The translations under genes were made by a program, and so were the position numbers. 9,394 nt of DNA from CAMYLY01 sp036397755 (GTDB taxonomy: Bacteria > Gemmatimonadota > Gemmatimonadetes > Gemmatimonadales > GWC2-71-9). Where the stretch lies: NCBI GenBank assembly GCA_036397755.1, contig DASWII010000070.1, positions 1 through 9,394 of the forward strand, in the 5' to 3' direction. This document shows, one piece after another, positions 1-5,769 of the stretch. The notes under the pieces were generated by a model, which did no database searches, was not told the origin of the DNA, and saw only the letters and a list, made by a program, of their open reading frames with translations. Each line of letters begins with the position of its first letter. Positions within the stretch are counted from its first letter, which is position 1.

Positions 1-781
1 CCTGCACGACAACCGTGTCGGGCAGCGCGGTGCCCGCCACCGCGGTCTGCGCATCCCCAGCCAGCACGACGATCCGGGCCGGCGCGCCCTGGATGCTCCA
101 GCGCAACGTGTCGCGCTGGCCCGTCAGCAACTCCGCCACAATCCGGGCCGTGCCGGGCCCCACGGCCTTCACCTTGCCCGAGCTGTCGTCCACCGTGGTC
201 GCCACGCTCGGATCCAGCGACAGCCACCCGATGGGCGTACCCGGAATCGCCTGTCCGGCGGAGTCGCGGGCCTCGGCCGCGAGATCGAGCGAATCGCCGA
301 CAACCCCGCCGGTATCCGCGTGCAGAATGACGACACTGGCGGCGTTGCTCCCGGTGCCGGCATAGGAGAAATCGACCGAGACGACGGGCGCCGCGTTCGG
401 ATCGGTGCTGGGGGTCACCGTCACCGGTCCCGAGGTCCATACCAGCTGATTGGAGGGAGTGAACAGTTGGACGGTGAGAATGAAATTCTCGCCCGACGAC
501 AGCATCACGACCTCGACGGAGAAATCGATCGTCGAGTCCGCCGGGTTGATCGGGAGCGTGACGTCGGTCACCACGACCTGGTCGCTCGCCCGCCGGATCA
601 CCAGGCGGGCCGAGCCCAACGGCACGATGCTCGCCGCGGAACTCTGGAAGCTCGGCGTTATCGAGAAGTAGCCCCGGATCCCGGGTCCCGGTCCCCCCAC
701 GTCGTCCAGACAGCCCACGGCGAGCAGCGTTCCGGCGAGCGCCAGTCCGACGGCGTACCGATGTGAGGACATCTTGCGCAT
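1..781 (-). CDS. Ig-repeat (Big-type) lipoprotein, 3' end outside window
   Basis: Reading leftwards from an ATG at 781-779, 260 residues are open to the window edge with no stop. Residues 1-24 form a lipoprotein signal: basic start (MRK, then HR at 7-8), hydrophobic stretch 9-22 and lipobox LLAVGC with Cys24 as the lipidation site. A Gly/Pro-rich linker and a beta-rich region (about 40-140) follow. Residues about 150-231 look like a bacterial Ig-like domain (DSAGQAIPGTPIGW, then DPSVATTV and GKVKAVGPGTARIVA, the Big_2 pattern), and a second repeat begins near 234 (PARIVVLAGDAQTAVAGT). By family this is a surface or periplasmic protein anchored by lipid with tandem Ig modules; binding partner unknown. 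ATG at 772 is an equally possible in-frame start. Neither has a clear Shine-Dalgarno sequence. It lies downstream of the acyl-CoA dehydrogenase on the same strand, separated by 153 bp and a hairpin, so it is probably transcribed separately. Frame and lipobox are clear; function is not. Confidence 0.85.
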   Translation of the reverse strand, partial: MRKMSSHRYAVGLALAGTLLAVGCLDDVGGPGPGIRGYFSITPSFQSSAASIVPLGSARLVIRRASDQVVVTDVTLPINPADSTIDFSVEVVMLSSGENFILTVQLFTPSNQLVWTSGPVTVTPSTDPNAAPVVSVDFSYAGTGSNAASVVILHADTGGVVGDSLDLAAEARDSAGQAIPGTPIGWLSLDPSVATTVDDSSGKVKAVGPGTARIVAELLTGQRDTLRWSIQGAPARIVVLAGDAQTAVAGTALPDTVVVQ

Positions 782-874
782 GCGCGGTCCGGGTGCGGGT
801 CCGTGGTGCAGGGTTCTCCCCGCAAAAGGTGCGCCGCGTGTGCGGCCCTGGCAAGCAGGCTCCGGGAAACCAAA

Positions 875-908
875 CGAGGCCCCAACGGCTACGTCCATCG
901 GGGCCTCG
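875..908 (-). terminator. Hairpin, candidate terminator of the acyl-CoA dehydrogenase gene
   Basis: A perfect 9-bp inverted repeat (CGAGGCCCC at 875-883, GGGGCCTCG at 900-908) with a 16-base loop begins 27 bases past the dehydrogenase stop codon. On the minus strand the stem is followed by TTTGGTTTCCC, a weak, interrupted T-tract. Position and stem strength fit an intrinsic terminator; the poor T-tract leaves room for a Rho-assisted or mRNA-stabilising structure. The rest of the gap (782-934) shows no convincing promoter or RNA gene. Confidence 0.45.
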
Positions 909-934
909 CTGGTCCGGGGTTGCCGCCGAAAGGG

Positions 935-2830
935 CTATTTCGCCGAAACCACCGGAACCTCGAACTCCAGCCACCGCATCTCGTCGGCCATCACGCGCTG
1001 CGCGGTCTTGTACACGACCACGTCGTCGTTGTCGAACACGTCGTCGAATCGCTGCTCGATGCGCCGGCGCGCGATCCGGCAGAACGTGTCCGCCAGTTGG
1101 GCCGCGGTCCCGGCCTGCGCTCTCTCTTCAGGCGACTTGCTGGTCCGCAGCATCTGTGCCCGCGAGCACGTGGCCGTGATGGCGAGCAGCTCGGCGCCGA
1201 TCTCCACCAGCCGCGCCAGCACCGACTGGCGTTTCTCCAGGGTCGCGCCCAGCCGCGCGATGGCGTAGAACAGCGTGCGGGCGAGCCTTCGCGAGGTGCG
1301 TTCGGCATACCGCACGTGCTTGGCCAACGTTCCGAATTCGCCGTACCTGGGCCAGCGGCCCCAGCCGAGCCAGCGGGTCGGGTACCACCACGCATAGAAG
1401 AACCCGGCCTTGAAGAGCGCCGCGATCTTCTTCCCGATGGATGCCTTGGGATCCACGAGCGCGCCGCCGACCTTCAAGTGGGTATCCACGACTTCGCGCG
1501 CGATGAACAATCGCATGATCTCGCTCGATCCTTCGAAGATCAGGTTGATGCGGAAATCGCGCATGAGGCGTTCGACCGGCTCCGGCCGGTCGCCCCGAGC
1601 CCGAAGGCTCGAGGCCGTTTCGTAGCCACGCCCGCCACGGATTTGCATGGTGTCGTCGATCAGCTCCCACCCGCGCTCCGTGTTCCACATCTTGGCCATG
1701 GCCGCTTCGAGCCGGATGTCGAACCTGTTCTGGTCGGCCATGATCGCCGCGAGCTCGGCAACGGCGTCCATGGCGAACGCCGTCGCGGCCATGTTGCCCA
1801 ACATCTGGGCCACCGCGTCGTGTTTGCCGACCGGGTGGCCCCACTGGACGCGTTCCTGGCTGAACCGGCGCGCGATGGCCAGGCAGCCACGAACGGCGGC
1901 GGCGGAGACGCTTGGTACCGTCAGCCGTCCGGTGTTCAACGTGACCAGCGCGAGCTTGAGCCCTTTTCCTTGCTCCCAGAGCAGGTTTTTCTTGGGCACG
2001 CGGACGTTGGTGAACCGCATCCACGCGTTCTCGATTCCATGCAGACCCATGAAGTGGCAGCGCTGGATGACCTCCACGCCATCCCACGCCGATTCGACGA
2101 TGAAGGCCGAGATGCGCTTGTCGGGCGTCTTGGCCATTACCACCAGGAGGTCGGCAATCGTGCCGTTCGTGCACCAGAGCTTCTCGCCGTTGAGCAGGAA
2201 GGCCTCGCCGTCCTCCGTGGGCACCGCGGTGGTCGTCATCCGCGCGGGGTCACTGCCCACATCGGGCTCGGTCAGCGCGAACGCGCTGATCTCGCCCTTC
2301 GCGAGCCGCGGCAGATATTCCTTCTTCTGCTCGGGGGTACCGAAGATCTTAAGCGGTTGGGGTACGCCAATCGACTGGTGGGCGGACAGCAGCACGCCAA
2401 TCGACGATTCATGGGCCGCGCACACGGAGATCGCTCGGTTGTACACGGCTTGCGAGAAGCCCAACCCGCCGTACTCTTGAGGGATCTTGATGCCGAAGCA
2501 GCCGAGTTCTTTCAGCCCATCGATGATGCCATCGGGGATCTTGAAACTTCGGTCGATCTCCTCCGCATCGACGTGCTCGGTCAGGAAGCGATCCAGTTTC
2601 TCGAGCCACGGACCGGCGCGATCGAGTTCCTCGTCGGGCACGCGGGGGAAGGGGTGAACGGCGTCGAGGCGAAGCCTGCCGGCGAACAGCTCGCGCACGA
2701 AGCTCGGTGCGGTCCACTCGGTTTGGCGGGCGGCTTCGGCAACCTGCCGAGCCTCGCCGTATGAGACGCCCTGCGCGCCGGGTTCCTGAGAAGCTTGCCG
2801 AGCGTCGGGAGCAACGGTAGTCATTGGCAT
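935..2830 (-). CDS. Acyl-CoA dehydrogenase, long VLCAD/ACAD9-like form
   Basis: A 631-residue FAD-dependent acyl-CoA dehydrogenase, which introduces the alpha,beta double bond into acyl-CoA in the first step of beta-oxidation and passes electrons to ETF. Visible motifs: the N-terminal helical domain (about 65-180); the FAD/substrate signature FALTEPDVGSD at 184-194 at the start of the beta domain; the second signature QIRGGRGY at 396-403; and FEG at 432-434, where Glu433 aligns with the catalytic base of the MCAD/VLCAD group. Ordinary members have about 380-400 residues. This one has an N-terminal extension of some 60 residues and a C-terminal helical region from about 450 to 631, the layout of VLCAD and ACAD9. 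An aromatic stretch at 477-495 (FFYAWWYPTRWLGWGRWP region) could help membrane contact. Start: ATG 2830; ATG 2824 is two codons inside, and neither has a strong Shine-Dalgarno. It diverges from the S9 peptidase gene. Family certain; chain-length preference inferred from architecture only. Confidence 0.95.
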   Translation of the reverse strand: MPMTTVAPDARQASQEPGAQGVSYGEARQVAEAARQTEWTAPSFVRELFAGRLRLDAVHPFPRVPDEELDRAGPWLEKLDRFLTEHVDAEEIDRSFKIPDGIIDGLKELGCFGIKIPQEYGGLGFSQAVYNRAISVCAAHESSIGVLLSAHQSIGVPQPLKIFGTPEQKKEYLPRLAKGEISAFALTEPDVGSDPARMTTTAVPTEDGEAFLLNGEKLWCTNGTIADLLVVMAKTPDKRISAFIVESAWDGVEVIQRCHFMGLHGIENAWMRFTNVRVPKKNLLWEQGKGLKLALVTLNTGRLTVPSVSAAAVRGCLAIARRFSQERVQWGHPVGKHDAVAQMLGNMAATAFAMDAVAELAAIMADQNRFDIRLEAAMAKMWNTERGWELIDDTMQIRGGRGYETASSLRARGDRPEPVERLMRDFRINLIFEGSSEIMRLFIAREVVDTHLKVGGALVDPKASIGKKIAALFKAGFFYAWWYPTRWLGWGRWPRYGEFGTLAKHVRYAERTSRRLARTLFYAIARLGATLEKRQSVLARLVEIGAELLAITATCSRAQMLRTSKSPEERAQAGTAAQLADTFCRIARRRIEQRFDDVFDNDDVVVYKTAQRVMADEMRWLEFEVPVVSAK

Positions 2831-2913
2831 ACCATCTGTCGGTTGAGCGTTCGAGATGCCTGCGATCCGGGATGCCGTCAGTGAATAGACCTAGCGGGAG
2901 GGACCAGCGTTCC
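2831..2913. promoter_or_regulatory. Divergent intergenic region between dehydrogenase and S9 peptidase genes
   Basis: These 83 bp separate the two divergent start codons and must hold the promoters of both genes if each is transcribed from its own start. I see no good TTGACA/TATAAT pair on either strand; TTGAGC at 2843-2848 has no matching -10 box at the usual distance. The only clear element is the ribosome binding site of the peptidase gene. The plus-strand peptidase frame stays open back to 2824, but that is an unused extension. Confidence 0.5.
2896..2903 (+). promoter_or_regulatory. Ribosome binding site that fixes the S9 peptidase start
   Basis: GGGAGGGA lies 10 bases before ATG 2914, a strong Shine-Dalgarno match at acceptable spacing. 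It favours this start over the in-frame ATGs at 2824 and 2872, which would put 14-30 extra polar residues ahead of the signal peptide. Confidence 0.7.
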
Positions 2914-5028
2914 ATGCAATATGGGTACGCGGCGATCTCGCGGCTACGGTTGCCCGAGGCCGTGGCTTCCGTCCGGCGGGTGCGATGGTCGTGGCTGAGC
3001 GTCGCGATCGCGCTTGGCCCGGCCGGCGCCGCGGCGCAAGTCACCGACTCGCTTCGACCGCTGGACATCGCAACCTTCGTTTCCCTCGATCGTGTGGTCG
3101 ACCCGCAGGTATCGCCCGACGGGGCGTGGGTGACCTACACGCTCGTGTCGACGGACCTCGCTGCCGACGCCCGAACGCGCGACGTGTGGATGGTCGCGAT
3201 CGTCGGCGGCGCGCCGGTGCGCGTGAGCGACCTCCGGATGGGTGGGGCCGAGGCGCGGTGGTCGCCCGATGGCGGCTCGATCGCATACGTGACGACCCGG
3301 GGCGGGCCCGCACACGTCCGCGTGTACTCAGTGGCGCGCCGCACCTCGAGACGGGTGGCCGGGTTGAGTACAGGTGTGGGGGGCGTGGTGTGGTCACCCA
3401 CGGGAACCCATCTCGCGTTCGTTTCCGACGTCGATCCGGACTGCGCCGACGATGCCTGCAACGCCGCGCGGCTGCGTGCCGCGCAGGAGTCTCCCACGAT
3501 CCCACGCGTGTACGACGAGCTCTTGTACCGCCATTGGAATCGCTGGGAGGACGGGCGCCGGAGTCACGTGTTCGTCGTGCCGTTGGACGGCGGAGCGCCG
3601 GTCGATGTGAACGCGGGCTGGGCATGGGACGTGCCGGTACCGCCGAATGGCAGCGCGGCGGATTACGCGTTCAGCGCCGACGGCACGATGATCCTGTTCG
3701 CCTCGAAGATGGGGACGGACCAGGCGTGGCACACCAACGACGACCTGTTCCAGGTGCCGATCGCGGGCGGCGAGCCACGGAACATCACCCCCGACATGCC
3801 GGGGGCCGAGCGGGCTCCGGCGCCTTCGCCCGATGGCGGCCGGCTGGCGTTCCTCTCCCAGCAGCGCGCCGGCTTCGAGTCGGACCGGTGGCGCCTGATG
3901 GTGCGAGATCTGGCCACCGGGCGCACGCAGGATGTGACCCGGCGGGTTTCCCTCTCGGTGGGCGAGTTCCGCTGGCTGCCGGACGGGAGTGGACTGGTGT
4001 TTACGGCTCAGCAGCGCCAGCGCACGGCGCTGTTCCGCGTGGACCTGGAGGCCCGCGTGAGCCCGGTGTCGCAGTGGGGCAACTCCACGAGCATCTCCAC
4101 CGCCGCGAACGCGCAACGGACACTGGCGTTCCTCAACGACGCGATCGACCGACCCGCGCAGGTGCATGTCATGCCGCTCGAGGGGGGCGCCACTCCCCGA
4201 GCACTGACGACCTACAACGCCGATCGCCTGGCCGACGTCGTGCTGTCTTCGGCGCAGGAGATCAGCTGGGTCGGCGCCGATGGGCAGTCGGTGTACGGTT
4301 TGCTGATGCGACCGCCACAGTATCGGCGTGGGGAACGATATCCCCTGGTCGTGCTCATTCACGGCGGGCCGCAGGGTGCGTGGCTGGATGCGTTTCACTC
4401 TCGGTGGAACGCGCAGCTGTTTGCGGCGCCGGGATATGTCACCGTGCTGCTCAATCCCCGGGGCTCCACCGGATTCGGCCAACGATTCGTCGACCAGGTC
4501 TCCAACGACTGGGGCGGTCGGGTCTACATCGATCTCATGGCCGGAGTGGAACACGCCGCGCGGTTCGCCTTCGTGGATTCCTCGCGCATCGCGGCGGCGG
4601 GCGGGTCGTTCGGCGGGTACATGGTCAACTGGATCAACGGGCATTCCGACCGCTTCGACGCGCTGATCACCCACGCGGGCGTCTACAATCTCGAGTCTTT
4701 CTACGGGGCGACCGAGGAGCTGTGGCTTCCAGAGTGGGAGTTCTCGGCGCCACCGTGGGCCAACCGGACGTTTTACGAGCAATGGTCTCCCCATCGGTTC
4801 GCGCAGAATTTCCGAACGCCCACGCTGGTGCTGCACGGCGCGCTCGACTACCGGGTGCCCGATACGCAGGGGCTCGAGATGTTCACGGCATTGCGGCGTC
4901 AGAACGTCCCCGCGCGCCTCGTCTACTTCCCGGATGAGGGTCACTGGATCGGACGACCGTTCAACCAGATTCGGTGGTGGACCGAAGTGCACCGATGGCT
5001 TGGTGAGTATCTTGGTGCGGGGCGATAA
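2914..5028 (+). CDS. Secreted S9 family peptidase (prolyl oligopeptidase fold, DPP5/acylaminoacyl-peptidase-like)
   Basis: A 704-residue serine peptidase predicted to act in the periplasm, releasing dipeptides or acyl-amino acids from short peptides. An N-terminal signal is visible: RRVRW, then a hydrophobic segment ending GPAGAAAQ, with cleavage likely after AAA near residue 44; the n-region is unusually long. Residues about 50-430 form a beta-propeller made of PD40/TolB-like blades, each with an SPDG-type turn (VSPDGAWVTY, WSPDGGSIAY, FSADGTMILF, SPDGGRLAFL, LPDGSGLVF). An YDELLYRHWNRWEDG segment near 200-213 is typical of the DPP5-like S9 group. Residues about 440-704 are the alpha/beta-hydrolase domain: HGGPQG oxyanion region at 483-488, nucleophile Ser565 in GGSFGGY, Asp645 in GALDYRVP and His677 in DEGHWI. 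The triad is intact and the length is normal for the family. Two close cysteines in the propeller (DCADDAC) may pair. The gene stands alone, followed by a hairpin. Exact specificity is not readable from sequence. Confidence 0.94.
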   Translation: MQYGYAAISRLRLPEAVASVRRVRWSWLSVAIALGPAGAAAQVTDSLRPLDIATFVSLDRVVDPQVSPDGAWVTYTLVSTDLAADARTRDVWMVAIVGGAPVRVSDLRMGGAEARWSPDGGSIAYVTTRGGPAHVRVYSVARRTSRRVAGLSTGVGGVVWSPTGTHLAFVSDVDPDCADDACNAARLRAAQESPTIPRVYDELLYRHWNRWEDGRRSHVFVVPLDGGAPVDVNAGWAWDVPVPPNGSAADYAFSADGTMILFASKMGTDQAWHTNDDLFQVPIAGGEPRNITPDMPGAERAPAPSPDGGRLAFLSQQRAGFESDRWRLMVRDLATGRTQDVTRRVSLSVGEFRWLPDGSGLVFTAQQRQRTALFRVDLEARVSPVSQWGNSTSISTAANAQRTLAFLNDAIDRPAQVHVMPLEGGATPRALTTYNADRLADVVLSSAQEISWVGADGQSVYGLLMRPPQYRRGERYPLVVLIHGGPQGAWLDAFHSRWNAQLFAAPGYVTVLLNPRGSTGFGQRFVDQVSNDWGGRVYIDLMAGVEHAARFAFVDSSRIAAAGGSFGGYMVNWINGHSDRFDALITHAGVYNLESFYGATEELWLPEWEFSAPPWANRTFYEQWSPHRFAQNFRTPTLVLHGALDYRVPDTQGLEMFTALRRQNVPARLVYFPDEGHWIGRPFNQIRWWTEVHRWLGEYLGAGR

Positions 5029-5032
5029 GTTC

Positions 5033-5060
5033 GGGAGCTGGCGCCCTGCCGGCGCCTCCC
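5033..5060 (+). terminator. Hairpin after the S9 peptidase gene
   Basis: Starting 5 bases after the TAA, GGGA-GCT-GGCGCC (5033-5045) can pair with GGCGCC-TCCC (5051-5060): a 10-bp GC-rich stem with a 3-base bulge and a CTGCC loop. No U-tract follows (GGGCGCCGCC), so it is a weak intrinsic terminator at best; Rho-dependent ending or 3'-end protection are alternatives. Confidence 0.4.
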
Positions 5061-5067
5061 GGGCGCC
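5040..5067. repeat. Three GGCGCC palindromes at 11-bp spacing
   Basis: GGCGCC occurs at 5040-5045, 5051-5056 and 5062-5067, each exactly 11 bp from the last, about one helical turn. The array sits 30 bp upstream of the TATAAT box of the next gene. As DNA it could present the same face to a regulator; as RNA the middle copy could pair with either neighbour, giving alternative hairpins. GGCGCC is not rare in GC-rich DNA, so the exact phasing is the only notable point. Confidence 0.5.
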
Positions 5068-5096
5068 GCCTCTGCCCCTTCTCCCGCGGACCGGTC

Positions 5097-5102
5097 TATA
5101 AT
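5097..5102 (+). promoter_or_regulatory. Consensus -10 box (TATAAT) directly before a start codon
   Basis: A perfect TATAAT in otherwise GC-rich DNA ends 10 bases before ATG 5113. The usual distance from -10 box to transcription start puts +1 near 5109-5110, leaving an untranslated leader of 0-4 bases, so the mRNA would be leaderless or nearly so. No TTGACA-like hexamer or extended -10 TG is seen at the expected place (5073-5080 is C/T-rich). There is also no Shine-Dalgarno sequence before the ATG, as a leaderless start would predict. Confidence 0.65.
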
Positions 5103-5112
5103 TCTCGCACCC

Positions 5113-5769
5113 ATGTCGCCGGCCAACGAGCAGCCCCGAGCCCTGTACCCCTCCCGCTCCGGAGCCGGTGCGACCCTGGGCCATCACCTGTACGGGCGAA
5201 CGCGCCAGCCGATTCTCATGATCGGCGTCACCCCGACCGGGGTGGAGGTGGCGGCAAGCGCCTCCAAGGCCATCGGGTGCGAGTTCGACGTGCTCGTCGC
5301 GGCCCACATCAGACTCGAGGGCCTGGGAATCGTGGGTGCATTGGCGGAGGACGGGGATGCGGTGATCGACCCGGAGTTCGAGCCGCGGTTCTCGATGCTG
5401 GACGCGATGGAGGAGTCGATCGATCGGGCACGGCGGGCTGTGAAGCGGGAGCGGCTGCTGTTTCGGGGCCAACGCCCGCTGCGGTCGGTGACGGGGAAGA
5501 CGGTCGTCATCGTTGACGGGCACCTCACGTCGCCGTGGAAGGTCTTGGCCGCGGCCGCCGCGGTCGCACCGGGAGAACCCGCACACCTGCTGGTCGCGGC
5601 TCCGGTCGGGACCAGAACGGTTCAGGAACGGATGCAGGCCCGGCGCGTGGATTTCGTGTGCCCGTCGGTCGTCATGGATCCGGGGGGACACCCCAGGCCG
5701 TTCGGGGACCCCGGTGATCCGTCCGCCGAACGCCTCCGGTCGATCGTCGTCGCGCGTGAAGCCGCGTAG
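5113..5769 (+). CDS. Phosphoribosyltransferase-fold protein with degenerate PRPP motifs
   Basis: A 218-residue soluble protein with the outline of a type I phosphoribosyltransferase: the segment ILMIGVTPTGVEVAASASKA (34-53) sits where these proteins have LGLPRGGVPVA; FDVLVAAHIRLEG (58-70) replaces LDVLVVRKIG; ALAEDGDAV (76-84) matches the AVAEDG strand-loop; and TVVIVDGHLTSPWKVLAAA (130-148) replaces the PRPP loop VILVDDGLATGAT. The key features are changed: the Pro-Arg-Gly-Gly turn is now TPTG, Arg-Lys of the second loop is Ala-His, and the DDGxATG core has lost its second acidic residue and the ATG. Normal PRPP-dependent transfer is therefore doubtful; a regulatory, binding or different catalytic role is possible. 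The ATG is chosen because it begins the open frame and lies just after the TATAAT box. Its 3' end overlaps the PIG-L gene by 14 bp, implying co-transcription. The fold call rests on motif order seen by eye; substrate unknown. Confidence 0.8.
   Translation: MSPANEQPRALYPSRSGAGATLGHHLYGRTRQPILMIGVTPTGVEVAASASKAIGCEFDVLVAAHIRLEGLGIVGALAEDGDAVIDPEFEPRFSMLDAMEESIDRARRAVKRERLLFRGQRPLRSVTGKTVVIVDGHLTSPWKVLAAAAAVAPGEPAHLLVAAPVGTRTVQERMQARRVDFVCPSVVMDPGGHPRPFGDPGDPSAERLRSIVVAREAA

Noticed and set aside
782..934. Possible small RNA or small gene in the gap between the lipoprotein and dehydrogenase genes
   Set aside because: Apart from the 875-908 hairpin I see no promoter, no open frame with a ribosome binding site and no T-tract suggesting an independent transcript.
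803..2764. A 653-codon open frame on the plus strand opposite the acyl-CoA dehydrogenase
   Set aside because: It mirrors a gene with complete family motifs on the other strand. Its translation is rich in Arg, Gly, Pro, Ala and His with no recognisable domain. Such antisense frames are common in high-GC coding DNA.
2824..2913. N-terminal extension of the S9 peptidase to ATG 2824
   Set aside because: It would overlap the dehydrogenase start, place 30 polar residues before a signal peptide and ignore the good GGGAGGGA site 10 bases before ATG 2914.
2985..4937. A 650-codon open frame in another plus-strand phase within the S9 peptidase gene
   Set aside because: The translation is Arg/Gly/Ala-rich without motifs, while the overlapping frame contains the full catalytic triad and propeller repeats.
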